Source of the DNA: Bolinopsis microptera
Taxonomy: Eukaryota > Ctenophora > Tentaculata > Lobata > Bolinopsidae
DNA length: 64,000 nucleotides
Reading direction: 5' to 3'
NCBI RefSeq assembly: GCF_026151205.1
Contig: NC_087077.1
Location: 8,299,983-8,363,982, forward strand
Part shown: positions 14,038-25,970 of the stretch, in pieces
Layout: each line of letters starts with the position of its first letter
Position numbering within the stretch: position 1 is the first letter of the stretch
Notes under the pieces: generated by a model
The model's database searches: none
What the model was told of the DNA's origin: nothing
The model's input: the letters and a program-made list of their open reading frames with translations, nothing else
Program-made: the position numbers and the translations under genes

Positions 14038-15014
14038 AAGGTTAAACTTTTATAAAAAACTTTGACTAAGATTTTGAACACTATTGCTCATACTCATTTC
14101 TTATACTGTAGCTAAGAATTTTGATTAGGAAAAGATTTTGCACGGTAGCAGTTATATTAAAGCTATGATGACAGCAAACTGTTAAATACATATACTGATT
14201 AAGCTTATTAATTAACTCCTTTGTCCAATAAAGCTATTCTACTAATTGTACTAATCAACTTTACAGAATTGTAGTTCAATTAATATTTCTGATTGATTTT
14301 ACATTCTAACAACCAATCATCATGTTTATTGTTTTGATTTTGTGATCTTATTACTTACTATTACGAAATATGTGAAATACTCTGTGAACAATTTGCATAC
14401 CAAGGATGCTTGATCATATTCAAAGTAACACTCTAGCTTATCCTTTCTTATGATGTGTCATAGAAATGGAAAATATGTTTACTGGAGACTACAATTATAA
14501 GTATTTTTTAAGAAGAGATCTTTAGTTTTCGAAAACTAGTATCAATAATTTTAGTATATTAATGAGATACGAGATATGTGCACAACAAATGTTGAGACCA
14601 TATTATATTATGTTTAATTGCAGTTTGTTACGATTTATTACATTTGACCTCACTTATCTATTTAGTTTTGATATATTTTCTATTAGTTATGTTTTCAGGA
14701 GTGCCCATTGGGGTTTTTATTTTCAACTGATTGTGATGTAAAAAATAAATTAGTCCATTAGAGACAATCCCCTTACGAGGGGCTTTCAATCAATCATGCA
14801 CAAAATACTGCATAAAGGTATTGAATATTGATGTTTTGTTAATTTTGTTTGATAATAATTACTTTATTTGCATGACTTGGTTTTATTTTCCAGTTAAATG
14901 CCTGTGGTTAATGCTGCAACTAGGAATGAACAATGAACACGTCTGTGTTCAAAATAAATGCTCCTGAATCAAACAAATTACATAAAAAAGTGCACAAATC
15001 TATCTGAGATTTAT
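14038..15014. other. Intergenic, convergent 3' flanks
   Basis: AT-rich convergent spacer between paralogue C (plus) and the six-exon gene (minus). Nothing beyond UTR-like sequence was recognised. Confidence 0.5.
14227..14232 (+). promoter_or_regulatory. Polyadenylation signal of paralogue C
   Basis: AATAAA about 190 nt after the stop codon of paralogue C, in AT-rich sequence with a downstream TTTAC/GTTTATTG context. A plausible but unproven cleavage signal. Confidence 0.55.
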
Positions 15015-16951
15015 TCATGATTGAAGATGCAGAAAGTCGACGAAAACCAAGCTGAAGATATAACATGAAACAAGAATCATCTGCAAAAATAATCAAGAGA
15101 AAGAATTTGACGAATTTTCATATTATCACAATTATACACACCGCCGTGTTCCAAGGTCATGCATACACCATACTGCACATACTTGGTTCATACATTGTGC
15201 TTCAAGGTGCCTAGAGGTCAATATCTGCGTTAGACCTATTAATCTCAAATTCTAGGCTCATTAGTTTTAAGGTCTTATAAAGGTTCCTAAAGATGTGCAA
15301 AAACACTATATGAAATCAATGTTGATGTAATCTCTTGAAATAGTTGTCAATAATACAACCAAGAAAGGAAGAATAATAATGCACTAATTACTTACCGCCT
15401 ATCAGCTGAATCACACAAAAGTACAATTCTCTTCAAAATAATGGATAAATCCTCACTGAAATAGAAAATAGGCTTACCAATTAGTTATATCTATACAAAT
15501 TATTGATTATTAATTTTGATTCAATATAATATTATGATTGATAATAATATATTTTATCAATAATTATCTAAAAGGTTTTTTTGGAATGCCACTTTTTTTA
15601 TATTTTATGAAAATGTTCGTATACCTGTTTGAAATGTCATTTTTAGTAGTGCTGGTCGTGGCAGCACTGGATTTCTTCTCCATGTCAGATAGAGAAATCA
15701 TACATGCCTGTATCTCATCCATTCTCCCCTGAACATATCATTTATACATTTTTCTTCAGAAACAGGAACATGTTTTGCAACTTATATTCAGTCCTGTGAA
15801 TTATACTCTAAAGGTCCAAGGACATACATTTAACGAATATGGATCCATAATCCCATACAGAAACAATATACAAACGAGAGCTAGTGTCAATAACCTTGCA
15901 ATTAGCAAAAATTAGTAACCACACCGGAAATGTTCTCCAGTGCTTGTGTATACAGTATGTCTACAGTGATTACATTATAATATTATAATATAGTCTGCAC
16001 ACTAAATTGAGCAAGCTGGTGAAATTCGAGGAAGACTTGCGTCTTGCAAGGCAATTGCAGATCAAGGGACTTACAAGTATTTCAGGAGCAATAGGGGTTG
16101 AAACAGATGAGGTACTGGCCTGGTCACTGAAATCTGACAAAATCCCCATATTGCCAGACTCAACTGTGCCAGATGTCTGAAAAAACATTGTTGATTTTTT
16201 GGTGTAATATTATTATTATGTAATATTCGAAAAATCGAATTTTACATGAATTTTACATGACATAACTTTTACATGCAAATACTAAATAGTCTTTTAATTT
16301 GATCTAAGCATTTTTAAGGGTGGGTTGAAATAATCAAACAAATATTTAGAGAACATATGACACACAGTTATAAACTTAACCTCAATACACTTGAAAAAAG
16401 AATTGAATCAAAACTTGAACATAATTAACCCTGATAACACTTCAAATTACCTCCTCATTTCCCACAACTTGATACTCTCCATTTCCGTTTGTGGACATAG
16501 AAGTGGTCTCCAAAACAGGGTCAGTTTCCAATTCATGGGAGTCTATACTGTGAGTTTCGGTGGCCATGGTACGAACCTCATCGTTCATACTCTCCTGAAA
16601 AATAATAATTTGGTTACATTATTGCTATTGATGGCTGCCTGTTGCTACTTGCTAGCACCAGATGAAAGATAGAACTATTATAATAATTTGCAGAAAATTT
16701 GAAATGTTTACCAACATGATAAACTAACATTGACAGAAGCTTCCTTCTCGTTATTAAGTGTGAATCCAATTTCAAATTTCAAAATACTTTTAAAAGGGGC
16801 TTATCAAAAGAGAAAGCTAGTCAGTCTTCGTGAACTATACCTCATCAAAGTTCAACTTCTGAACAACAGATTCAGATACTGTAGGTTCAGCATCCAAGCC
16901 CAATACATTCTCTGATTCATGGTCAAAGGCAGAAGATATGAGCGTATTCAT
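15015..16951 (-). CDS. Small six-exon gene of unknown family
   Basis: Exons read in phase on the minus strand: 16951-16841 (ATG, 37 codons), 16594-16451 (48 codons), 16176-16075 (34 codons), 15728-15625, 15455-15396 and 15051-15015 (TGA). All internal ends are AG/GT and all phases match (0,0,0,2,2). The product would be about 187 residues. The N-terminal two thirds are acidic and Ser/Thr/Glu-rich, probably disordered (MNTLISSAFDHESEN, then METHS-like stretches and QASTSSVSTPIAPEIL). The C-terminal part looks more ordered and alternates hydrophobic residues (MDEIQACMISLSDMEKK, then LSIILKRIVLLCDSADRR), suggesting a short helical or coiled-coil domain. No family recognised and no catalytic motif. 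The last exon is the least certain; a different 3' exon could replace it. Codon-phase coherence over five introns is the main evidence that this is a real gene. Confidence 0.6.
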
Positions 16952-17510
16952 TTACTACTACTACCAGCTATACATGAGGTATAAGTTTGATCATGGATTT
17001 AAAAACAAAAAGTGGCAAAATTAACAGCCTAGTATTGTTTTGTTATAAAGGTAATGTTATGATGAATTATTTCACATCACAATTTTATAGATGTCGACTG
17101 GAACAGCTTACAAAGACCTAATGATATCCTTAGCTCACAGTACTCCCTGGGATTGATGGCCTCAGCAGCCAAGTGGCATAAAGTGAGGAATCTAAAAATC
17201 TAATTCCTAGCCACAATATTTCCACAGCCACCGACTGATTTTTGTAAATTAGTTAATATTTAAATTCAATTAAAATCAGTCGCTCTCAGGGGTTCTTAAT
17301 TCTTAAGACGTTCGAATCGAGCGCATTAAACATATATGAGATATAGCTAGATTCTTGTCGATTCCTGGGACAAATAACGCGCAATAAAACGCGCCAGAAA
17401 ATATTCCTGGTTATTCTTAAGATTCCCAGGAATCTGTAAGAATCTAATACTACCGGTAGTAGTACTTCTGGTAGTCTACTACTACCATATTACGTTATAT
17501 TACATGAAAT
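16952..17510. other. Upstream flank of the six-exon gene
   Basis: AT-rich. Contains a block (CAGCAGCCAAGTGGCATAAA near 17170) that partly returns inverted near 17770 (TGCCACTGGGCTCAGCAGG), consistent with an old repeat. No gene seen. Confidence 0.35.
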
Positions 17511-17572
17511 TGTGGCCTAATTGGTTAAAGCGTCGGCTCTACATTAGCAGATTGCGAGTTTGAGACCCGGAA
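17511..17572 (+). repeat. tRNA-like sequence, probable SINE head
   Basis: Contains a box A-like GGCCTAATTGGTTAAAGCG and, at normal tRNA spacing, a box B-like GAGTTTGAGACCC. The arms do not fold into a clean cloverleaf (the acceptor stem is lacking), so it is better read as a tRNA-derived SINE or decayed tRNA than as a functional tRNA gene. Confidence 0.5.
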
Positions 17573-20451
17573 AGGATAATTTTCCCCCCACTTTTTTGGC
17601 AATTATGAATAACTAATGAATAACTAAACCTCTGTAATATAACTAGCAAAGTGAAATGAAATCGTTATCCGGCCGCGGAGCGGCCGAAAAATTTATAGCC
17701 GTTTTAAAAATTTATTATAGCCATTTTTTCTTTCCAGGCTGGATTCCTAGCCACTTTTTAAATTTATGCCACTGGGCTCAGCAGGACTCAAACTTGGTAC
17801 CTTCCGATTACAATAATCAAAGCCACAAGATTCCTTGAGTGAATAGTATGAAACTTCATGCATCTCAGAACTAAGCCTACAGGTTTTGCAAATTGATACT
17901 TGAATCTTCCTATATCAACTCGTTGATCAAGTCCTTTCAAGCGTTCACTGTACCAACAAAGCCTTAAATCTCTAAGCCGTAAACCTCATACTCTTTTACA
18001 GAGTACAGGGTGCCAAACAACATTTGTTGGGACAAATATCATACAATCTACCAAGTTACCAACACCAGCAGATTTACGGATGCTAACCGTATTGAACGAA
18101 GCATCTGAGGGACTTTTCCTGGGGACCCCAGGCTATAATGTTCATAAACACATAGCCGAATAGAGATTCAGCTGAATGACAGGCTGAGCACCGCCCAGTA
18201 AAGGGACTTCACGGTTGTCCATGATTGATGGGATTACCTGCTACGTCTTTCCTTGCCGGACTGGGGCAATGGTCTGTTCTTTATTACAGCTTTGTATTAT
18301 AACTGTAGAACTACTATGCAGAACAGCTATGGTATCAACATATGGACTACGTATTCAGGCAGGAAGGGGTTCTCTTGCAGGAGGAATCCATGGCCATAGT
18401 GTGTGGTTGGGGACAGCTTAGTCATTAAATACAGTAAAACACACTAGTACCGAACAATTGCACTGTAAAACATGCTCACGATACACTCAAAATTGGAAAT
18501 ATTCAACGGCTCGTATATGAAACTTAGCGACTTACACTCAGTGTACACCCAGTGTTAACCAGTATTACACACTAGTAAATTCTACGTAACGCGCGAAAAC
18601 AATAATTCTGTAGCGTTTTCATTGTCACATCTCACGTCGACGGGATTAACGCGCGCGCGCGTAACAACTTATCTTACTGCTAACTCAGCGACTAAACACA
18701 CAACGACTTTGACAATTGACAGATGATTAAACAATTGTGAGTTATGACGGACTTAACTGTATGGGTCAACTACTGAAACTGTATTGTTTACTATCTTATT
18801 CATTATACTGGACATGAGATGACGAAGTATCTTAAGCAGCACTTTATACCCCCATTTAGAACTTGATTAGTCACGAACAATAGAATCATCAAAAACCGAT
18901 ACAATAAAACATCTTGATCAATAAATGCCTAGCAGCACCAGACAGCAGCCGTGTACCTTTTTCGACTCCGTGGAGTCCCTGATGGAATTTTGTTTACTTT
19001 TGTTAATAATCGGACCAACCTTTCTTTCTCAAAACATGTATCCTATTGTATTTCATTATAGTATTAAGATGTGAAGATATACTAAATATTACAACGGAAT
19101 AGCGGTATACCAAATTGGCCCTTGATATTAACTATAACCGTGTTGATGGTTTTAAATATTGTATGTTGTAAGTAGTTTAGTTTGTGAAGCGTTTACTCCT
19201 CTCCCTCAGCAAGACAGTTAGATTGTAGATTAATGATAATAATTGTCAAATGACGTTATATATTATATAACAGTTATAAATGTTCAATAGTTGTAGAGCG
19301 ATTTCAAGAGTAGTGGTCCACAGGGGTCCGAAAAAGCCGTACAGGCACTTGGGTCCTTATCGTTGTCACTAATCTCAATTGGATTCGGTTTACACAAAAC
19401 ATGAACATTTAGACGTACACATTGACACGATATTTATTAGAAAGCAAAAAGTATAAAATAATACGTGCGTGCGCGGCTTGAGCCGCGCCGCATAAGAACA
19501 GATGCGTGCAGGGGCTGGAGTACGCTTGTATGTAGATTAATGAAATGTTGCATTGTAAATATTGAGAATTGACGTTATATAATGATCTAATAGTAAATTT
19601 TACAAAGCTGGCTTTGGATTTAGGTAAAATTATAATTTGTAATTTATTAAAAAAAACCACGGATCTAGTTTTAAATTTATTTCTATTTGTCGTATAATCA
19701 TGAACAATTTAATCCTGTTTTCAAGAATGCGCGGCTTTGGCGGGCAGTTATTGACTTATACATTAAATTGAATTTAAATAGAAATGTTAATATATTAAAA
19801 TTTAAAACTTTCAAAACGGAGGCTTATAAATATTATTATATTATGATTGTAAAATAAAGAATAAAATTTTAAATTTGTTTCTGCACTAAAAATACTAAAG
19901 GATCAAAAATCACATGACGGCAAAAAATAGTCATGACAAAATATATATATATATATATGTACAGCAGGGTGTCAGAATTATTGGCGTGTTTGAAATTTTG
20001 TATGTATTTTATGATGAAATCGAAATTTTTCGACGGGTAATAACTTTACTTGTGAATATCGAGATTACAAAATTCAAAAACTGGTCTGTAGACAATCGTT
20101 TGTAGCGCGATGCACTACTGGGCCACGCGCGCATCCAATAATGCTTCTTGCAACCACAAATCGGCGAGATGCGAAGAATTGACACCGTGAATCAATTCTG
20201 CAATGTATTCAGAATTAATATATACACTTATACAAATCACTTTGAATACTTTTGAAAGAAAATAATTTACTTGGGGATCTCAGGCTATCATGTTCATAGA
20301 AATTTGGCGGAATGACAGGCTGAGCGCGGCCCAGTAAAAAATAATTTAACAACAAGCCCATAAACGCTACTGACGTATTTCTCTATAAAATTAAAAGCAC
20401 CTTAGCGTGAGTATATATTGACCATTGTTAATGATCTGGCCCGGCGCGCGC
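17573..20451. other. Gene-poor repeat-bearing region
   Basis: No coding exon recognised. A segment at 18117-18205 (GGCTATAATGTTCATAAA to GAATGACAGGCTGAGCACCG) returns in diverged form at about 20272-20337, in the same orientation, marking a dispersed repeat family. There is a run of (GC)n near 18650 and an (AT)n at about 19938. Confidence 0.45.
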
Positions 20452-20990
20452 TACTTAGCTACGTAGCTACGTAGCACTTGCCATCGAGAAGAAAGCGGCG
20501 CGCGCTACTTCGAAGAAATTTAGACGAGTATCATCCGTCAAGAGTATGTATATGCAGTTTTTTAGTTCCTTAAAGTCGTATAACCATGATCAGTCTTCGC
20601 GTACTATTCCGCGTTCGGTGGGCGCGCGAGGGCTTTGGTACTGGTTAGAGCAATGTTGTAGCAAAGGCCACGACGTGGCCCACAACGTGCGGCAATGATC
20701 TCAGACGATTCTTAGTTTAATTTTCAGTCAAGCAAGTTAACATTTAACACTTTGCTCTAACCCATAACCAGAGCCCTCTCGCTTGCAGTAGCGCTTGTGA
20801 AACAAGCGCTTGTGAAACAAGCGCGTCACGCAGTACGCGTATACACATGGCTATGTGAACTTAACACTAACAGTAACAGGTATAAGGGACTTTTTCTGAT
20901 TTCATACGTATTTAACGGGTGATACTCGTAACGGGTGATACTCGTAAAATATCTGTTCCGTCGACGAGTCCAACTCGGCGCGCGTCCTGG
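20452..20990. repeat. Degenerate foldback (inverted repeat) element
   Basis: The left half (GGCGCGCGCTACTT, ACGAGTATCATCCGT, GCGAGGGCTTTGGTACTGG) is mirrored as a diverged inverse on the right (CCATAACCAGAGCCCTCTCGC, ACGGGTGATACTCGT, CTCGGCGCGCGTCC). The arms are about 200 bp around a short loop near 20690. Non-coding; a decayed foldback or MITE. The right arm also shows an 18 bp tandem of AACGGGTGATACTCGT. Confidence 0.7.
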
Positions 20991-21454
20991 TAGGTTATAA
21001 ACCTACAAGTACAAATACGTATCAATTTGGATGTGCTTTTTGTAGAGACATACACATAGTGCGCGCCAAAGACAAAAGATTAATAATAATATCACATTAT
21101 CAGTTGTATTTTCATTTAAATTATTGCATGCATGATGCATAATATTTATACATAATACCTTCGAAATCAAACGATCAATTAAATGTGAAAAGCAAAGGTG
21201 CTACTGCTAAATATAGTAGCAAGTAGCAGTTCTCATTTAACGGAAGAGTCAATTTTTAACTCGTAATTAAGTTATAAGTTCGAAGAACCAACATCCAGGC
21301 CACAGAGAAAAGTATATTGACATCTCGTTCGTGTACAGTGTAAGTGTAACAGTAATACTGATTACAGATCTATTTACAATTACAATGAACAAGTATTCAA
21401 ATATCAAATCTCAAATCTGGACAGTCAACAGTGGCCTGGAAAATAAAATAAAGT

Positions 21455-24400
21455 TCAAATGTCAGCTGATCCAATAACGTTTGGGATGTCCATGTCACCA
21501 CGGTTTTTACTTTTACTGGTTTTGGATTGAGGTCGTTTAGGCATTTCCCGTTTTTTAGCTGAAGGTAGCTGGCCCGGACCAGACCGGTTGAGATCTTTGA
21601 GGAGTTGCGTATTTTCCGCCCACAGATCCTCTACCGTCTTTTGCACTCGCTTGTTCGTTTTCCTCATCGTATCGACCTGATTTTTTTGGTATGATAGCTT
21701 GTTTACTGTAAAACGGAGTAAAACACAAATCAAGGAATTGTGGGAGAAGTTTAGCATTTAGGTTCATATCATGGTCTATAGATTTTATTTATTGATAAAA
21801 GAACAACCAAGCTCCAATCCCAATTCCGTCTCATCGAATCACTTCTACTTTCAATAGTTCAGCACGGTGCGCTATGTGCCATGTTGATGTAGTTGTACAT
21901 TCAACGTTGGCCAGTCTGCGGACCAGTCCGCTAACTACATGTGACATAATGGTAAGCAGATCATATCAAGTCTGCATGCCATTCCGCTGACTGATATTAA
22001 GTTGATCATATGAGTGGTATCTTGGATGAAATTAGTTACGACTGTCGACTTGTTGTTGTAAAGACCCGTATAGAGCCACCTCTAAGGGCTTTGAGACAGT
22101 TTATTAAATATAATAATCAATAATATCGAAAGTCGTTTCAAAATATTTTCAAACTCAAAGTTGAAATCACACTCACACTAAAAAGATCAATTATTTTGTC
22201 AAATAGTAAAAATTAAAAAAAACTCTCGACACATTACAGTACGTGAGCATGATTAGCATGCCTTTCATTTTATTTGTACCACTCAAGCTCAAGTCCCAGA
22301 ACCTTTTATCTTTTAATTCTGCTTGCTATAGTTTGTTATAATATACGGCTATTCTAATTTCTAGAAATTTTCAAGCGTGACGATGAAAATTTTATCGCGA
22401 GAATTATCTTTAAGATTTAGTGCATTAAAAAGCCGCGCGGAGTGGGGTAAGGCTTGCTGTTATCAGCGCTTTGGCAGTGAAAAATATGCTGAAATATGTC
22501 AGTCCATTAAGCGAACGTTGTTTATTACTGCTCGTTTATTGTGTGTTTGCTGTCGTCCTATGTTATGTTATGTTATGATATGATGTCATGATTTAGCGAT
22601 TATTGGTCGCTGTATTACTCAATCATCCCTCATCTATTGGACTTCCTCAAACCAGGTACGTTGTGTAGCAGAAATGCTGGCCAGCTGTCCTCTGAGTTAG
22701 CTAGTGTTGACTGTTGCTCAAGAAGCACGCGTTTTGCGTTCGATTTGTAAATATTTATTGAAAATAAGCTAGGTAGGGACGTGATGTTCTTGTTGGTGTC
22801 TGTTAGAGCTAGTAAAGGTCCTTTAAAAAAGATGGATGCTTTGAAACATCGGTTATTGTACGTATCTAGCCATTCGCTACTGTTCTCATGATTTGAACCA
22901 TGCGTGGGTATGTTATCTGGAAACAAATTTCTAATTGATACAGTTACTGTGTTAGGAAAGTGCTTCATGCGGTGCATTAATGTAAGCGCATTCTTTACGA
23001 TGATGCCGTGTATTGTCAAAATCTCAAATTTGCAGAATGCTTCTCTGGTGTGAGCTGGCAATTTGCCGTCTTTGTAAAAGTAATTTACATATCCTGGCAT
23101 AACCATCCGCATTCCTTGCTTTTGTCTACGGAATAATGTCTCAATGTGACATTTTGCCGCGAATCCCCAGGCTAACGAGCAGTAGTTAACATGTGCCTCA
23201 ATAAAACTATGGTAGAGTTGTAGTCGCACTTTTAGGGGCAGATGTCGTTTTAATTTGAACATGATGCCTATGTACCTACTCATTTTTAATCTTACCGCTG
23301 TGATATGTTTACACCATGTTAGTTTCTCATCAATTATAACACCCAGAAACCGTGCCTCAGTAACCCGTTCAATGTTTGTTCCAGATATGTTGAGACTTAT
23401 TTTGGAATAATCTACTTTACGGTTACTGAAGACCATATAGTGGGTCTTCTTCAGGTTTAAAGAAAGCCCGTTGCTACTTACCCAATTCACTAGAAGTGTT
23501 GCAATCATGGAGAGCTTACTTTGAATTTCTTCCTCGTTATGGCCCGTGACTATAATATTTGCATCATCGGCGTAAAGTATGAACTTGGCCAGGTCTGAGA
23601 TTCCGGGGAGGTCGTTTATATAGATGACGAAGAGTAGGGGGCCCAGAATAGAGCCTTGAGGAATACCATAATTGATCGTCTTGGGACTGGAATCAACCCC
23701 GTTGACTGTGACGAACTGATGACGATCGTGAAGATAGGAGTCGAACCAGCTTAGTGCTATACCTCTAATTCCGTAGTGTTCCAGTTTTTTAAGCAAAATT
23801 TTATGTTCAAGTAGGTCGAAAGCTTTGGAGTAGTCTAACAGTAGGAGCACCGCAATTTGTTTCCTGCCAAGGTAATGAAGGATAGAGTTCTGTGCATTAA
23901 GAAGAGCATGCTCGCATGACATCCCCGGTCTAAAGCCGTATTGGCTTTCGAACAGAGAGCCGTTTTTATCAAGAAATTCAAGGACTCTAGTGTGCATTAA
24001 CTTTTCGTAAATTTTTGAGAATGAGCTAAGAAGAGATATGGGTCTATAGTTAGTGACATCTGTCTTACTACCTCCCTTGTGGATAGGGATTACGCGTGCA
24101 GTTTTAAGAGCAGTTGGAAATATGCCCTGTGTAAATGATGAGTTTATGATAGTAGAAATCACACCGGTGAACTTGCTATCATGGTTTGCGACTTTCATCG
24201 GCCCAATTTTGGTATCCAGTGTTGACTTATTCTTAAATTTTAGAATCACCTCACTCACCTCAGTTGGCGTTACCGGCCTAAGATACATCGAATTCGATGT
24301 TGGGTTCCTAAGATATCTACTAAAACCCCCAGGATCAAAAGTTTGTCTAGCACTGATCTGTGCTTTAATGTTTGAAGCTATATTTGAGAAGTAGTTGTTA

Positions 24401-25970
24401 AATTTTGCTGCAACATCGGTGCCATTGCTGATAATAGATCCGTCGTCGCCTTTCAGTTTTATAGAATTTTTTTCTTTCAACTTCCTGTTCAACAGCGTGT
24501 TAATCATTTGCCATTGCTTTTTAGAGTTCTCACAATGCTCGTCAAAAAATTTCTTATAATATTTTGCTTTAGCTAAGTCAATGTGCTTGTTGCAGAATTT
24601 ATCAATTTTTTCATACGCTTCATCATTGGCCTTGGTTGAAGTTGTGATTTTTAGGTGGTGGAGCTTATGCCTTCGCGCACACGCATCCTCTAGCCAGGGA
24701 AGAATCCAAGGTTTTGGATCTCTTCGTTCATTTTTACGCCGCGGCCTGGATTTGTTCAAGGGGTATGCCTCAACATAATGTTTGGTGTAAATTTCACAAC
24801 ATTTTTCGTACTGTACTTCACAATTTTCGTGTGAACTCACTTCACTCCAGTCCTCACTTTCGATCAAACTTTGAAATTTAGCATTGTTAGCTTCGCCAAA
24901 TCTCCGTGCCTGTTTGATACTTGGTTTTTTACTTGTAACCCTCCCGCATGGCCCCTCTCTGTCCCCAAGTAGAAGCGTAGTAAGGGTGGCTAGGTGGTCT
25001 GATACGTGTAGAGTAAGCACCTGACAACTTGCCGTGTTCTTGATATCATTAGAATACACGTGGTCTATGAGTGTTGCACTGTGGTCTGTAATTCTGGTGG
25101 GCCTTGAAATCATTTGAACGAAACCGTAGTTTTCAAAAGTTGCAACAAGGTTCTGACTGTGCACGTCCTTATCGTATTTTATTAGATCAATATTGAAGTC
25201 ACCCGTGAATAAAATGTGTTTACGTGAGTGCCTGTCTAGGCTTCTAAGTACATTATCTAGCAGTTTCATGAACTTATCAACATTACGCGATGGTGAGCGG
25301 TAAACATTGATTAGTAGCTTGGTCTTGTTAAAACCTTTGCAGTTGTGGATTTTTATAAATTGAAATTCACCACTTGTTTCTTCCTCACAGCTGAAGTTTG
25401 GCCTGTACTGTTCTATTTGCTCCTCTGTACATACCTGTCTATTTACGTATAACACCAGTCCACCCCCACGGCCAGATGCACGTGCTGGTTCCTGTATTAT
25501 CGGCTCATGAAATCCCTCTAGAAGTATGTCATTAATACCGTTAGGTAGCTTACTTAGAGCGCAGTTTGTTTCATTGAAACTCAGTATATCGTAATTTAGA
25601 TACGTGTGAATTTCTTCTCGGAAATGAGTTATGTTTTTGTGTAAAGATCGTACGTTTAATGAAAATACTTTTAGTTCATTGGTTTTTGATGGTGAGATAT
25701 GGACTTGTTGAATGTACTCACATCTTGTTAGCATTTCACTAAGATCTTTCCAATACATGGAGTCGTGCTCAAGTTCCTCTATTTGGTTACCAATTGAATT
25801 TATGAGGCTGGATTTATTGTAAGGGTTGTAAGTGTGCCGGATTGAGGAGGAGTTATAATCATTACACATCTTGAACCAACCTGCTCCTGAAGATGGTCGG
25901 CACGTTTAACCGCCAATTCAAACCGCTGCTGCAAATCCTTATCTGGCGACACCAGCTTCTCGTTTCCCAA
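21455..25970 (-). CDS. Two 3' exons, probably the C-terminus of the giant coiled-coil gene
   Basis: Exon 25970-25881 (90 nt, phase 0 to 0) encodes LGNEKLVSPDKDLQQRF and continues to RADHLQEQ. Exon 21676-21455 encodes VDTMRKTNKRVQKTVEDLW, then a basic Pro/Lys-rich tail with KKREMPKRPQSK, and ends TGA. Joined, they form one continuous heptad pattern. The first exon has the phase needed to follow the exon ending at 48322 (LRQKIARLERQ), so I read both as the end of the gene described at 48322-57482, although 22 kb separates them. The alternative is an independent short gene with an unseen 5' end. The 4.2 kb intron between the two exons contains a same-strand LINE. Confidence 0.65.
22555..25869 (-). 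mobile_element. Non-LTR retrotransposon (CR1/jockey-like LINE) with intact ORF
   Basis: One uninterrupted frame, 25869-22630, 1,079 codons. The N-terminal half is an apurinic-type endonuclease: NVRSL near residue 72, SFNETN near 98, FTGDFNID near 220, LIDHVYSN near 268, VSDHLATL near 290. The second half is a reverse transcriptase: NYRPISLLSSFSKIYEK near 610, a YGFRPGMSCEHALL block, LLDYSKAFD, GIPQGSILGPLLF, and the catalytic YADDA near 765. A C-terminal extension of about 250 residues follows. Beyond the stop, the minus strand ends in a short ATAAC-type repeat (TAACATAACATAACATA, about 22558-22580), typical of CR1-like 3' ends. No ORF1 is visible, so the 5' end is truncated or ORF1-less. The lack of stops or frameshifts implies a recent insertion. 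Confidence 0.95.
22630..25869 (-). CDS. LINE endonuclease-reverse transcriptase polyprotein
   Basis: The coding part of the LINE. It nicks target DNA with its endonuclease and primes reverse transcription there (family knowledge). All conserved RT blocks, including YADD, are present, so it may be catalytically intact. The first ATG lies only 12 nt downstream of a host splice donor at 25881/25880, and the host frame there differs from the LINE frame, so readthrough would not fuse the two proteins. The true start could lie in lost 5' sequence. Confidence 0.95.
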   Translation of the reverse strand: MCNDYNSSSIRHTYNPYNKSSLINSIGNQIEELEHDSMYWKDLSEMLTRCEYIQQVHISPSKTNELKVFSLNVRSLHKNITHFREEIHTYLNYDILSFNETNCALSKLPNGINDILLEGFHEPIIQEPARASGRGGGLVLYVNRQVCTEEQIEQYRPNFSCEEETSGEFQFIKIHNCKGFNKTKLLINVYRSPSRNVDKFMKLLDNVLRSLDRHSRKHILFTGDFNIDLIKYDKDVHSQNLVATFENYGFVQMISRPTRITDHSATLIDHVYSNDIKNTASCQVLTLHVSDHLATLTTLLLGDREGPCGRVTSKKPSIKQARRFGEANNAKFQSLIESEDWSEVSSHENCEVQYEKCCEIYTKHYVEAYPLNKSRPRRKNERRDPKPWILPWLEDACARRHKLHHLKITTSTKANDEAYEKIDKFCNKHIDLAKAKYYKKFFDEHCENSKKQWQMINTLLNRKLKEKNSIKLKGDDGSIISNGTDVAAKFNNYFSNIASNIKAQISARQTFDPGGFSRYLRNPTSNSMYLRPVTPTEVSEVILKFKNKSTLDTKIGPMKVANHDSKFTGVISTIINSSFTQGIFPTALKTARVIPIHKGGSKTDVTNYRPISLLSSFSKIYEKLMHTRVLEFLDKNGSLFESQYGFRPGMSCEHALLNAQNSILHYLGRKQIAVLLLLDYSKAFDLLEHKILLKKLEHYGIRGIALSWFDSYLHDRHQFVTVNGVDSSPKTINYGIPQGSILGPLLFVIYINDLPGISDLAKFILYADDANIIVTGHNEEEIQSKLSMIATLLVNWVSSNGLSLNLKKTHYMVFSNRKVDYSKISLNISGTNIERVTEARFLGVIIDEKLTWCKHITAVRLKMSRYIGIMFKLKRHLPLKVRLQLYHSFIEAHVNYCSLAWGFAAKCHIETLFRRQKQGMRMVMPGYVNYFYKDGKLPAHTREAFCKFEILTIHGIIVKNALTLMHRMKHFPNTVTVSIRNLFPDNIPTHGSNHENSSEWLDTYNNRCFKASIFFKGPLLALTDTNKNITSLPSLFSINIYKSNAKRVLLEQQSTLANSEDSWPAFLLHNVPGLRKSNR

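Noticed and set aside
18215-18421. 68-codon frame with hydrophobic middle
   Set aside because: Lies in repeat-derived DNA next to the dispersed segment at 18117-18205; no supporting exon or homology.
24053-24778. Plus-strand frames within the LINE
   Set aside because: Antisense shadows of the RT/endonuclease ORF.
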